Below, in pieces: positions 15,576 through 24,904 of a stretch of 64,000 nt of DNA. The notes below the pieces were generated by a model, which did not search any database, had not been told where the DNA came from, and saw only the letters and a program-made list of their open reading frames with translations. The DNA comes from Rhizobium rhododendri. Its GTDB lineage: Bacteria; Pseudomonadota; Alphaproteobacteria; Rhizobiales; Rhizobiaceae. Where the stretch lies: NCBI RefSeq assembly GCF_007000325.2, contig NZ_CP117267.1:2170001-2234000 (forward strand). Direction: 5' to 3'. The position numbers were made by a program, and so were the translations under genes. Every line of letters begins with the position of its first letter. Within the stretch, counting starts at the first letter, position 1.

Positions 15576-18142
15576 CCGATGAATTGCAGCGTATCGACCT
15601 AACCAATTGCGATCGTGAGCCGATCCACCAGCTCGGCACGATACAGCCGTTCGGCTTTCTCCTGGCATTGTCGTCCGATTGGCTGATTGCACGGGCCTCT
15701 GTCAATCTCGGCGAATTCATCGGCGTGGAGCACGAGCAGATCCTGGGCCGGCCGCTGACGGAATTGTTTACCCCGGACGCTGTGCACACGCTGCGTAACC
15801 GGATGGCCGTGATCCGCGGGCAGGATACCGTCGAACGCCTGTTCGGCGTCGTGCTGCGTGAAGGTGGCGCACGCTTCGACATTGCGCTGCATATTTCGGA
15901 TAGACAGATAATCATCGAGGCGGAGCCGTCGCCTGCGGCCGACGAAAGTGGTGCGATATCGATTCGCAGCATGACCGCGCGCCTTGACCAGACGGACACA
16001 CAGCAGGCCTTCTTTCGCGAAGGCGCACGGCAGGCGCGCGCACTGACCGGCTTCGACCGCGTTATGATCTATCGTTTCGACGAGAGCGGCGCAGGTGAAG
16101 TCGTGGCGGAAGCGGCGCGATCGGGCATCGGCTCTTTTCTCGGATTGCACTATCCTGCCTCCGACATTCCAGTACAGGCGCGTGCACTCTATCTCCGCAA
16201 CCTGTTCAGGATCATCTCCGACGTCGATGCCGTTCCTGTGCCGATCGCACCGCAGCTTACCGAACATGGACAGCCACTCGATCTTTCCATGTCGGTTCTG
16301 CGATCGGTATCGCCGATCCATATCGAATATCTGAAGAACATGGGTGTGGAAGCATCGATGTCGATTTCGATCGTTGTCGAAGGTGCGCTGTGGGGCCTGT
16401 TTGCCTGCCATCACTACAGCCCTCGCCTGCCCTCGCTGGAACGACGCGCCAATGCCGAATTGCTCGGACAGATGTTCGCCTCGCGCCTGGAAAGCCGCGA
16501 ACGGCGGATAGCGCTTGAATACGAGCGCAAGGCTAAGCAGATCGGCGATCGCCTGCTGACATCGGTCGCCGGCAATACCAGCTTGCTCGATGACCCCGCC
16601 TGGCTGATCGACGCTCTCGCCGATGTCATTCCGGCAGACGGAGTGGGCGTCTGGATCGACGGGCGCATGGCTCTGAGCGGCGCCACCGTCTCCGAAGATC
16701 AGGTCGCCGAGCTGACGTCGCTTCTCAATCGAAATGCCGCAGGCAGGGTCTTTGCAACGGACAGCATTCGAAGCTGGTATCCGGACTGGGACGAGAGCAC
16801 CCATGTCTGCGGCCTTCTGGCTATCCCGATTTCCCGCTCTCCCCGTGACTATGTCATCCTTTTTCGCCAAGAGATCATCCGCTCCGTGCGCTGGGCAGGC
16901 GATCCTAACAAACCTGCCGAGTATGGTCCGGGCGGTCCACGCCTTTCGCCGCGCAAGAGCTTCGAGAGCTGGTCGGAAATGGTGCGCGGCCACTCCCTCG
17001 CCTTCACCGCCCCTCAACTGCGCGTCGCCGAGACGATCCGGGTGGCCCTGATCGAAGTGATCCTGCGCCTCTCCGAGGAAGCGAATGCGGAGCGGCGTGT
17101 TGCGAGCGAGCGTCAGGAACTGCTGATTGCCGAACTCAACCACCGCGTCCGAAATATCCTCAGCCTGATCGGAGGGTTGATTCGCCACTCGAAATCCGCA
17201 GATCTTTCTGTCGACGGCTACATCGAGCAGCTTCAGGGACGCGTGCAATCGCTCGGCCGCGCCCACGACCAGCTGACCCAGGACCAGTGGGCGCCGGCGT
17301 CGTTCAGGCAACTGCTGGAAGCGGAAAGTGCCGCGTATCTCGGCAAGACCTCCGGCCGACTGGATATCAACGGCCAGGAGGTGCTGCTGGACCCGAAAGC
17401 CTTTACGACATCGTCGCTGGTCTTCCACGAACTCGTTACCAACAGCGTCAAGTACGGCAGCCTTTCGGCTGCGGGCGTCGTTGCGATCGACTGGGATCGG
17501 GATGCCGAGGGCAATCTGCGCATCCAGTGGCGTGAAAGCGGCGGCCCTGCCGTGACCACACCCACGCGCGTCGGTTTCGGATCGACGATCATCCGACGCT
17601 CGTTCATCTACGATCTGGACGGCGAGACCAGCATCCGCTTTGCCGAAGGCGGCCTGGAAGCAGATTTTGTCATTCCGGCGAAATTCGTGACCTTTGTCAG
17701 CGCCGCCGTACTCACCGCTCCGCAGAAAGAAATGATCGACAGCCAGATTGCTTCCGCACCGCTCGGTCAACAACCGCTCGCCGGAATGTCGGTGTTGCTT
17801 GTGGAAGACAATCTGATCATTGCCATGAACGGTGAGGATATTCTGAAAAGCCTCGGCGCTGCCGAGGTCATCGCCGTTCCCAACGTGTCGCAGGCGCTCG
17901 CCGCCCTAGACCAGCAGCCGCTCCAGATGGCGCTGCTGGACGTTAATCTCGGCGTGGAGACGAGCTTTCCCATCGCCGACCGGCTGATAGGCATGAATAT
18001 CCCGTTCGGCTTCGTGACCGGCTACGGAGACAGCATCCCGCAGGGCGACACCTATGCGGACATCCCCGTCCTGCAGAAGCCCTACACCTGGGAGAGCATC
18101 GAGGCATTTCTGGCGGTCGTCCTCAGGCCGCGCGACGAGTGA
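15572..18142 (+). CDS. bphP: Bacteriophytochrome HWE histidine kinase with C-terminal receiver
   Basis: An 856-residue red/far-red photoreceptor. Order: PAS-2 (about 5-110, with Cys13 in NCDREPIHQLG, the biliverdin attachment site of bacterial phytochromes), GAF (about 140-310, with PASDIP at 195-200), PHY (about 320-505, tongue motif PRKSFESW), HWE kinase (His524 in LNHRVRN, N-box HELVTNSVKYG, WRE) and receiver (about 730-850, Asp790 in LLDVNLG). The layout is that of Agrobacterium Agp2/AtBphP2, a bathy-type phytochrome. The start is TTG 15572, overlapping the bphO stop, with GGAG upstream. No separate output regulator gene is adjacent. Confidence 0.94.
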   Translation: MTDELQRIDLTNCDREPIHQLGTIQPFGFLLALSSDWLIARASVNLGEFIGVEHEQILGRPLTELFTPDAVHTLRNRMAVIRGQDTVERLFGVVLREGGARFDIALHISDRQIIIEAEPSPAADESGAISIRSMTARLDQTDTQQAFFREGARQARALTGFDRVMIYRFDESGAGEVVAEAARSGIGSFLGLHYPASDIPVQARALYLRNLFRIISDVDAVPVPIAPQLTEHGQPLDLSMSVLRSVSPIHIEYLKNMGVEASMSISIVVEGALWGLFACHHYSPRLPSLERRANAELLGQMFASRLESRERRIALEYERKAKQIGDRLLTSVAGNTSLLDDPAWLIDALADVIPADGVGVWIDGRMALSGATVSEDQVAELTSLLNRNAAGRVFATDSIRSWYPDWDESTHVCGLLAIPISRSPRDYVILFRQEIIRSVRWAGDPNKPAEYGPGGPRLSPRKSFESWSEMVRGHSLAFTAPQLRVAETIRVALIEVILRLSEEANAERRVASERQELLIAELNHRVRNILSLIGGLIRHSKSADLSVDGYIEQLQGRVQSLGRAHDQLTQDQWAPASFRQLLEAESAAYLGKTSGRLDINGQEVLLDPKAFTTSSLVFHELVTNSVKYGSLSAAGVVAIDWDRDAEGNLRIQWRESGGPAVTTPTRVGFGSTIIRRSFIYDLDGETSIRFAEGGLEADFVIPAKFVTFVSAAVLTAPQKEMIDSQIASAPLGQQPLAGMSVLLVEDNLIIAMNGEDILKSLGAAEVIAVPNVSQALAALDQQPLQMALLDVNLGVETSFPIADRLIGMNIPFGFVTGYGDSIPQGDTYADIPVLQKPYTWESIEAFLAVVLRPRDE

Positions 18143-18152
18143 ATGCCGGTGA

Positions 18153-18803
18153 TTACGCCTTCTTCTGCGGGATCATCAGCCCGTTGACGAAAAGCTGCTC
18201 CAGATAACGGGCGGCATCCTCGAACCGGCCCTCGCCGGAGCTCCCCTGCCCGAGGACCGCGCGCACCTGGACGTCGAAGTCGGCATAGTGCTGCGTGGTC
18301 GACCATATCGAGAAAATCAAGTGATAAGGGTCGCATTTGGCAATCTTGCCGGCCTTCGCCCAGGCGCGGATGACAGCCGCCTTCTCGTCGACAAGGCTCT
18401 TCAGCGGCCCCTTCAGCTCGTCCTCGACATGCGGTGCACCCTGCAGCATCTCGTTGGCAAACAGCCGGCTTTCGCGCGGAAAATCCCGGGCCATTTCCAG
18501 CTTGCGACGGATATAGCTGCGGATCTCGCTCTCGGGATTTCCTTCCGGATTGAAGACGCGCAGCGGTTCGAGCCAGGTGTACAAAACGCGATCGATCAGG
18601 GCTCGGTGGATCGCCTCCTTGGTGCGGAAATAGTAGAGCAGATTGGGCTTCGACATGCCGGCAACCTCGGCAATCTGGTCGATGGTGGAACCGCGAAAAC
18701 CATGCATTGAAAAGACATCGAGGGCGGCCTCGAGAATAACCTCTTCCTTTACTTCCTGGATGCGGGTGCGGCGCTGCGTCTTCGCCGCTCTGGGGGTCGC
18801 CAT
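18153..18803 (-). CDS. rutR: RutR-type TetR regulator of pyrimidine catabolism
   Basis: A 216-residue TetR-family repressor. The N-terminal helix-turn-helix (about residues 20-70) includes GFRGSTIDQIAEVAGMSKPNLLYYFRTKEA. The C-terminal part closely follows E. coli RutR (ARDFPRESRLFANEMLQGAP, SLVDEKAAVI, HLIFSIWSTTQHYADF), a conserved ligand-pocket block. RutR senses uracil/thymine and controls pyrimidine degradation. ATG 18803 is preferred over a GTG 16 codons upstream without a ribosome site. It ends 10 bases from the convergent bphP and is divergent from the amidase gene, with a RutR-like box between them. Confidence 0.93.
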   Translation of the reverse strand: MATPRAAKTQRRTRIQEVKEEVILEAALDVFSMHGFRGSTIDQIAEVAGMSKPNLLYYFRTKEAIHRALIDRVLYTWLEPLRVFNPEGNPESEIRSYIRRKLEMARDFPRESRLFANEMLQGAPHVEDELKGPLKSLVDEKAAVIRAWAKAGKIAKCDPYHLIFSIWSTTQHYADFDVQVRAVLGQGSSGEGRFEDAARYLEQLFVNGLMIPQKKA

Positions 18804-18947
18804 GTCGATTTCGCTTCTCCTTGAAACCCGCGCAGTTGTCACTTCCGCCACGCGCCGGCGCCAAATCTGATCGTCCGGGTATCTGCCTGTATTTTGTCGC
18901 CGCTTTTCGCGATTTTCATCTTGAGCACCGGCGTGGAAGCTGTAATG

Positions 18948-18964
18948 TTTACCAATCGGTCAAA
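18948..18964. promoter_or_regulatory. RutR-like operator between rutR and the amidase gene
   Basis: TTTACCAATCGGTCAAA matches 12 of 14 defined positions of the E. coli RutR palindrome TTGACCAnnTGGTCAA. It lies between the divergent rutR (ATG 18803) and amidase (ATG 19102) genes, placed to control both. Confidence 0.7.
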
Positions 18965-19101
18965 TTATCGATGAGTTGCAATACAAAGGCAACCGTCGAT
19001 TTTCCGGAGCAAGAAAAACAAAAAACGCTCCGCAGCAAGACCAAGGGAACGACCGGTCATGCCGCTCGCATGGCCGCGACAAAACGGGCGAGGATTATCA
19101 T

Positions 19102-20355
19102 ATGGTGGCCGCACCAGGCGAAAACATGCGTATCAATGGCGACCGCCTTTGGGATGCGCTGATGGATATGGCGAAGGTCGGACCAGGCATTGCCGGCGGC
19201 AACAACCGCCAGACGCTCACCGATTCCGATGGCGAAGGACGCCATCTCTTCCAGCAATGGTGCGAAGCAGCCGGAATGACTGTCGGCGTCGACCGCATGG
19301 GCACGATGTTTGCCACCCGGCCCGGTACCGATCCCGACGCACTTCCGGTCTATGTCGGCTCGCATCTCGACACCCAGCCTACCGGCGGCAAATACGACGG
19401 CGTTCTCGGCGTGTTGGCCGGTCTCGAAGTCGTGCGCACCATGAACGATCTCGGTATCAAGACAAAGCATCCAATCGTCGTCACCAACTGGGCCAATGAA
19501 GAGGGCGCCCGCTTTGCTCCGGCGATGCTGGCCTCTGGCGTCTTTGCCGGCATTCACGATCTCGACTACGCCTACAGCCGCAAGGATCCGGACGGAAAGA
19601 CCTATGGCGACGAACTGAAGCGTATCGGCTGGCTCGGCGACGAGGAAGTCGGCGCCCGCAAGATGCACGCCTACTTCGAATACCATATCGAGCAAGGCCC
19701 CATCCTCGAAGCCGAAAACAAGGCGATCGGCGTCGTCACCCACTGTCAGGGCCTATGGTGGCTGGAGATCACGCTCACTGGCCGCGAAGCCCATACCGGC
19801 TCGACACCGATGGCGCTGCGCGTCAACGCGGGCCTTGCCATGTCAAGAATTATCGAGATGGTCCAGGCCGTGGCGATGGAAAACCAGCCGGGCGCTGTTG
19901 GCGGTGTCGGCCAGGTATTCTTCTCTCCCAACTCCCGCAATGTGCTGCCCGGCAAGGTCGTCTTCACAGTCGACATCCGGACGCCGGATCTGGCCAAACT
20001 CGACCGGATGCGCGAAAGGATCGAGACCGAGGCGGCAGGCATCGCCGAAGCCCTCGGCGTCGGCTGCTCGATCGAGGCCGTCGGCCATTTCGATCCGGTG
20101 ACCTTCGATCCGACATTGGTGTCAGCGGTCCGCAACGCCGCCGAAAAACTCGGCCTCAGCCACATGAACATCATCTCCGGCGCCGGCCACGACGCCTGCT
20201 GGGCCGCCAAGGTGGCCCCGGCCACGATGATCATGTGCCCCTGTGTCGGCGGCATCAGCCACAACGAGGCGGAAGATATTTCCAAGGAATGGGCATCAGC
20301 CGGCGCCGACGTACTGTTCCACGCGGTGGTGGAGACGGCGGGGATCGTGGAGTAG
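19102..20355 (+). CDS. Zn-dependent N-carbamoyl amidohydrolase (beta-ureidopropionase type)
   Basis: A 417-residue M20-family hydantoinase/carbamoylase-type amidase. Metal ligands are visible in GSHLDTQPTGGKYDG (His, Asp), NEEGARF (Glu), YHIEQGP (His) and the late GGISHNEAED (His). In this setting it would cleave N-carbamoyl-beta-alanine (or the methyl analogue from thymine) to beta-alanine, CO2 and ammonia, the third step after PreTA and dihydropyrimidinase. N-carbamoyl amino acids are the alternative substrate. ATG 19102 with GAGGAT upstream is chosen; the in-frame sequence from 18976 lacks a start signal. It is divergent from rutR with an operator between them. Confidence 0.9.
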   Translation: MVAAPGENMRINGDRLWDALMDMAKVGPGIAGGNNRQTLTDSDGEGRHLFQQWCEAAGMTVGVDRMGTMFATRPGTDPDALPVYVGSHLDTQPTGGKYDGVLGVLAGLEVVRTMNDLGIKTKHPIVVTNWANEEGARFAPAMLASGVFAGIHDLDYAYSRKDPDGKTYGDELKRIGWLGDEEVGARKMHAYFEYHIEQGPILEAENKAIGVVTHCQGLWWLEITLTGREAHTGSTPMALRVNAGLAMSRIIEMVQAVAMENQPGAVGGVGQVFFSPNSRNVLPGKVVFTVDIRTPDLAKLDRMRERIETEAAGIAEALGVGCSIEAVGHFDPVTFDPTLVSAVRNAAEKLGLSHMNIISGAGHDACWAAKVAPATMIMCPCVGGISHNEAEDISKEWASAGADVLFHAVVETAGIVE

Positions 20356-20406
20356 ACGATGCTAGTCACGTCGAGCGATAGCAAGGCTGCGGGGGCTGTG
20401 TCTTCT

Positions 20407-20456
20407 CCCTTCTCCCCTGCGGGGAGAAGGTGGCCCGAAGGGTCGGATGAGGGGCG
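20407..20456 (+). repeat. RIME-like palindromic repeat, left copy at DUF559 gene
   Basis: A 50-base unit of two hairpins: CTTCTCCCC/GGGGAGAAG (20409-20417 and 20421-20429), then GGCCCGAAGGGTC. It is nearly identical to 48968-49016 and is the inverse of 20901-20950. Five bases separate it from the DUF559 start. Confidence 0.8.
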
Positions 20457-20460
20457 CGAA

Positions 20461-20886
20461 ATGCACGAGGATGACATCACTAGACGACGTCCCGGTAAAA
20501 CCCAGCAGGCCCGGCGATTGCGCAAAAATGAGACTGAAGAGGAATACCGTCTTTGGAGCGATCTGAGAAATCGGCGCCTGAATGGTCACAAATTCGCACG
20601 CCAAATTCCATTAGGCCCTTACGTGGTGGATTTTCTCAGCCGCGAAACAGGCTTGATCGTTGAGGTCGATGGCGTCCAGCATGCAGAGATGCAATCGGAC
20701 ACCCGCCGTACCCGGTGGCTTAACCAGCACGGTTATTCGGTCATACGCTTTTGGAACCAGGAGGTTCTTCGTGAGCGGCGGGCAGTTCTGGACACGATCC
20801 TGGCAGCCCTTGAAGGGCAGCTTTCTGTCCGAGACGAGATACTACGCTTTTATCCTGCGATCGACACCGGAAAGAGGCCCGGATGA
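20461..20886 (+). CDS. DUF559 endonuclease-fold protein (Vsr-like)
   Basis: A 141-residue protein with a DUF559 domain. The restriction-endonuclease-like core is seen in RRLRKNETEEEYRLWSDLRN, then FARQIPLGPYVVDFLS (Asp), LIVEVDGVQH (Glu-x-Asp) and RTRWLNQHGYSVIRFWNQEVL. The D...ExD arrangement fits PD-(D/E)XK-type nucleases such as Vsr; activity and role of DUF559 proteins are unknown. ATG 20461 is used. The gene interrupts an otherwise continuous pyrimidine-degradation gene row and is bracketed by inverted copies of a RIME-like repeat, which suggests that it arrived as part of a repeat-bounded unit. Confidence 0.8.
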   Translation: MHEDDITRRRPGKTQQARRLRKNETEEEYRLWSDLRNRRLNGHKFARQIPLGPYVVDFLSRETGLIVEVDGVQHAEMQSDTRRTRWLNQHGYSVIRFWNQEVLRERRAVLDTILAALEGQLSVRDEILRFYPAIDTGKRPG

Positions 20887-20900
20887 CCAGATCCTGTAGG

Positions 20901-20950
20901 CCCCTCATCCGGCCCTTCGGGCCACCTTCTCCCCAACGGGGCGAAGGGGA
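20901..20950 (-). repeat. RIME-like palindromic repeat, right (inverted) copy at DUF559 gene
   Basis: The reverse complement of the unit at 20407-20456; about 33 contiguous bases starting CCCCTCATCCG agree except for one A/G difference. It begins 14 bases after the DUF559 stop. With the left copy it forms an inverted-repeat frame around the gene. Confidence 0.8.
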
Positions 20951-21034
20951 AGCATGCCGCAATCCCGGCGAGGGCGGATGGTCTCTGGCCAAGACGTTTG
21001 AACACCGAAAATTTCACAATCGGGAACGAAAGCC

Positions 21035-22489
21035 ATGAGCACAGTCATCAAGAACGGCACCGTTGTCACGGCCGACCTGACCTACAAGGCCGACGTCAAG
21101 ATCGAGGATGGGGTGATTGTCGAGATCGGGCCGAACCTTCTGGGAAATGAAGTGCTCGACGCCACCGGCTGTTATGTCATGCCGGGCGGCATCGATCCGC
21201 ATGTGCATCTCGAGATGCCGTTCATGGGCACCTACTCGGCCGACAATTTCGAAAGCGGCACGCGCGCAGCGCTTGCAGGGGGCACGACGATGGTCGTCGA
21301 TTTCTGCCTGCCGGAGCCCGGCCAGTCGCTGCTCGATGCGCTAAACCGCTGGGACAACAAGTCCGCCAGCGCCAATTGCGACTATGCCTTCCACATGGCG
21401 GTGACCTGGTGGGGCGAGCAGGTCTTCAACGAGATGGAGACCGTCGTCAAGGACAGGGGCATCAACTCCTTCAAGCACTTCATGGCCTACAAGGGTGCCC
21501 TGATGGTCGACGACGACGAGATGTTCCACTCGTTCTCGCGCTGCGCCGAGCTTGGCGCCTTGCCGATGGTGCATGCCGAGAACGGCGATATCGTCGCCCA
21601 GATGCAGGCAAAGCTGATGGCGGCGGGTAACAATGGTCCCGAGGCCCACGCCTATTCCCGGCCTGCCGCTGTCGAGGGCGAAGCGACCAACCGCGCTATC
21701 ATCATCGCCGATATGGCCGGCGCGCCGCTCTATGTCGTCCACACCTCCTGCGAGCAAGCACACGAGGCCATCCGGCGCGCCCGCCAGAATGGCATGCGCG
21801 TCTATGGCGAGCCGCTGATCCAGCACCTGACGCTCGACGAAACCGAGTATTTCGACAAGGATTGGGACCACGCCGCCCGTCGCGTCATGTCGCCACCGTT
21901 CCGCTCGAAGCTGCATCAGGACAGCCTGTGGGCGGGTCTGCAGTCAGGCTCGCTGCAATGCGTCGCGACCGACCATTGCGCCTTCACCACCGAGCAGAAG
22001 CGCTTCGGCGTCGGCGACTTCACCAAGATCCCCAACGGCACGGGCGGCCTCGAAGACCGTCTGCCGATGCTGTGGACCCATGGCGTCGCCACTGGCCGCC
22101 TGACGATGAACGAGTTCGTCGCGGTCACCTCCACCAACATTGCCAAGATCCTGAACATGTATCCGAAGAAGGGCGCGATCCTGGTCGGTGCGGACGCCGA
22201 TATCGTCGTCTGGGACCCCACTCGTGCCAAGACGATCTCGGCTGGAAACCAGCAGTCGGCCATCGACTACAACGTCTTCGAGGGCAAGCAGGTCGTCGGA
22301 CTGCCGCGCTATACGCTGACCCGCGGTGTCGTTGCCATCGAGGAGACGACGGTGAAAACCCAGGAAGGCCACGGCAAGTTTGTGAAGCGCGAACCCTTCG
22401 CCGCCGTCAACAAGGCCCTGTCCACCTGGAAAGACGTCGTCGCGCCCCGCAAGGTCCAGCGCACCGGCATCCCGGCAAGCGGGGTGTAA
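21035..22489 (+). CDS. hydA: Dihydropyrimidinase (D-hydantoinase)
   Basis: A 484-residue cyclic amidohydrolase. The binuclear metal site is complete: HxH in GGIDPHVHLEMPF, the carboxylated Lys in SFKHFMAYKGA, His in VHAENGD and VVHTSC, and Asp in ATDHCAF. It opens dihydrouracil/dihydrothymine to N-carbamoyl-beta-amino acids, the second step between PreTA and the amidase; many also hydrolyse hydantoins. GGGAACGAAAG precedes ATG 21035. Only two bases separate its stop from the next gene, and the ABC importer follows, so all are likely one transcript. Confidence 0.95.
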   Translation: MSTVIKNGTVVTADLTYKADVKIEDGVIVEIGPNLLGNEVLDATGCYVMPGGIDPHVHLEMPFMGTYSADNFESGTRAALAGGTTMVVDFCLPEPGQSLLDALNRWDNKSASANCDYAFHMAVTWWGEQVFNEMETVVKDRGINSFKHFMAYKGALMVDDDEMFHSFSRCAELGALPMVHAENGDIVAQMQAKLMAAGNNGPEAHAYSRPAAVEGEATNRAIIIADMAGAPLYVVHTSCEQAHEAIRRARQNGMRVYGEPLIQHLTLDETEYFDKDWDHAARRVMSPPFRSKLHQDSLWAGLQSGSLQCVATDHCAFTTEQKRFGVGDFTKIPNGTGGLEDRLPMLWTHGVATGRLTMNEFVAVTSTNIAKILNMYPKKGAILVGADADIVVWDPTRAKTISAGNQQSAIDYNVFEGKQVVGLPRYTLTRGVVAIEETTVKTQEGHGKFVKREPFAAVNKALSTWKDVVAPRKVQRTGIPASGV

Positions 22490-22491
22490 CT

Positions 22492-22859
22492 GTGCGCGCC
22501 CGCCACCTTCTGGTTACCGCCATTCTGCTCGTACCGACCTATGCAAACGCCGATGGCCTGGGACTGGCCATCGACGGCAATTATGGCAGCAAGGAAGGAT
22601 GCATCTATGCAAAGACCGGAGAATCGAGCGGTGCCGATACATTCCTGCTGCTGACGCCTGATGCCGTGACGACGTCCGTTTCCAGCTGCGAGTTCAAGAA
22701 GATCGTCAAGACCAGCAACGACAGGTTCACCGTCACGGCCGCCTGCCAGGCAGAAGGTGAAGACAGCGCTGGCGAAGAGAGAGTTGATATCATCCGTGTA
22801 GACAAGAGCAGTTACCGCATCCTTTTCGAGGACGGGACAAAATTGGGACCCGTGAAGAA

Positions 22860-22869
<10 letters not shown>
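22492..22869 (+). CDS. Secreted hypothetical protein in the pyrimidine/ABC operon
   Basis: A 125-residue protein that I do not recognise. A signal peptide is clear (VRARHLLVTAILLVPTYANA, cleavage near residue 20). The mature domain of about 105 residues has four cysteines (GCIYAK, SSCEFKK, AACQAEG and the C-terminal KKCR) and alternating strands, suggesting a small disulfide-bonded periplasmic fold. The GTG start is two bases after hydA and the end overlaps the ABC ATPase gene by ten bases. The tight packing makes it a real gene of this operon, though its role in pyrimidine uptake or breakdown is unknown. Confidence 0.7.
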
Positions 22870-23675
<806 letters not shown>

Positions 23676-23678
23676 GCC

Positions 23679-24014
23679 ATGAACGGCACCTTCCTCCTCT
23701 GGCTCGGCGGCGCCATGCTGATCTTCCTCGGCGGCGCCACCGCATCGCGGGCCTATATCGCCACCAGCAATGTCCTGATCCTCGTGCTGTCCCTCGGGCT
23801 TTACTGCGTCGGAAACCTGATGATGGTGCGGTTGATGCGCGAGGGCGGCCTTGGCCTTGCCATCTCCGCCTCGGCCATCGTGCAATTGGTCGCCATCAAC
23901 ATCATCGCCTTTGTCGTCTTCGGCGAGCGCCTCAGCTTGGCGCAGATGGCAGGTGTCGGGCTCGGCGTCGTATCTATGGCGTTGATGCTGCTTCCCTTGC
24001 AGGGAAAGGCGTGA
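23679..24014 (+). CDS. Small four-helix membrane protein, EamA/SMR-like
   Basis: A 111-residue protein with about four membrane helices and the SMR/EamA-like ending INIIAFVVFGERLSLAQMAGVGLGVVSMALMLLPL. The Glu in FGERLS is typical of EmrE/EamA half-units. It lies three bases after the ATPase gene and overlaps the GTG codon just before the next permease. An accessory role in this importer, or an independent small exporter, are both possible; SMR-type proteins are not a usual part of such ABC systems. Confidence 0.7.
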   Translation: MNGTFLLWLGGAMLIFLGGATASRAYIATSNVLILVLSLGLYCVGNLMMVRLMREGGLGLAISASAIVQLVAINIIAFVVFGERLSLAQMAGVGLGVVSMALMLLPLQGKA

Positions 24015-24016
24015 GC

Positions 24017-24904
24017 ATGGAGAACGAACAGTTTTTCCGGCACAAGTTCATTCCCGTGACGACCGTTCTCCTCGCCATCCTGGCGATCTGGTATGTCGCC
24101 ACCGTTATCATGAACGCCCCTTTCCAGATCGACCTCGACAGCCGCGCCGGCGTGTCCACAGGCCCACTGGAGTTCATTGGCAGGACGATGGCGCAGCCGA
24201 AGCCGACGCTTCCGGCGCCGCACCAGGTGGCGATTGCGGTTTTTGACAACACCTTCCTGCGCGCCATCGATAGCAACCGCAGCCTCGTCTACAACGCCTG
24301 GATCACGCTGACATCCACAGCCGTCGGCTTCGTCTTCGGCACGCTTCTCGGTATCCTCATCGCCATCGGCATCGTCCATGTCGTCACGCTCGACCGCAGC
24401 CTGATGCCTTGGATCATCGCCTCCCAGACCGTGCCGGTGCTCGCCATCGCGCCGATGGTCATCGTCGTGCTCGCCGCGGTCGACATCAACGGGCTGATCC
24501 CCAAGGCACTGATTTCGACCTACTTGTCGTTTTTTCCGGTGACGGTCGGCATGGTCAAGGGTCTTCGCTCACCCGAAGCCATGCACCTGGACCTCATGCG
24601 CACCTACAAGGCCACAGCCACCCAGACATTCTGGAAGCTGCGTCTGCCCGCCTCCGTGCCTTACCTGTTCACCTCGATGAAGGTCGGTATTGCGGCGAGC
24701 CTGGTCGGCGCCATCGTCGCTGAATTGCCGACCGGAGCTGTCGCCGGCATCGGCGCAAAACTCCTCGCCGGCTCCTATTACAGCCAGACGATCGACATCT
24801 GGGCCGCGCTCGTCGCGGGCTCGGTACTAGCGGCCCTGCTCGTCGGCATCGTCAGCATTGCCGCCCGCATCGTCGACCGTGCGATGGGGAGGCGCCCATC
24901 ATGA
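24017..24904 (+). CDS. ABC transporter permease 1 (SsuC-like)
   Basis: A 295-residue inner-membrane permease of the BPD-type superfamily. It has an N-terminal helix (FIPVTTVLLAILAIWYVATVI), a long periplasmic loop and the usual five-helix core. The coupling loop for the ATPase is EAMHLDLMRTYKATATQTFWKLRLPASVPYLFTSMK (EAA motif). The ATG at 24017 has AGGGAAAGG seven bases upstream and is better placed than the GTG at 24011. It overlaps the second permease by four bases (ATGA), and the two probably form a heterodimer. Confidence 0.88.
   Translation: MENEQFFRHKFIPVTTVLLAILAIWYVATVIMNAPFQIDLDSRAGVSTGPLEFIGRTMAQPKPTLPAPHQVAIAVFDNTFLRAIDSNRSLVYNAWITLTSTAVGFVFGTLLGILIAIGIVHVVTLDRSLMPWIIASQTVPVLAIAPMVIVVLAAVDINGLIPKALISTYLSFFPVTVGMVKGLRSPEAMHLDLMRTYKATATQTFWKLRLPASVPYLFTSMKVGIAASLVGAIVAELPTGAVAGIGAKLLAGSYYSQTIDIWAALVAGSVLAALLVGIVSIAARIVDRAMGRRPS

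Noticed and set aside
15599..17773. 724-codon open frame antisense to the bacteriophytochrome
   Set aside because: The sense strand has complete phytochrome and kinase motifs. The antisense frame has Arg/His/Ala-rich composition, no ribosome site and no domain.
20401..20955. CRISPR-like or restriction-modification locus around the DUF559 gene
   Set aside because: There are only two inverted repeat copies with no spacers, and no methyltransferase lies nearby.
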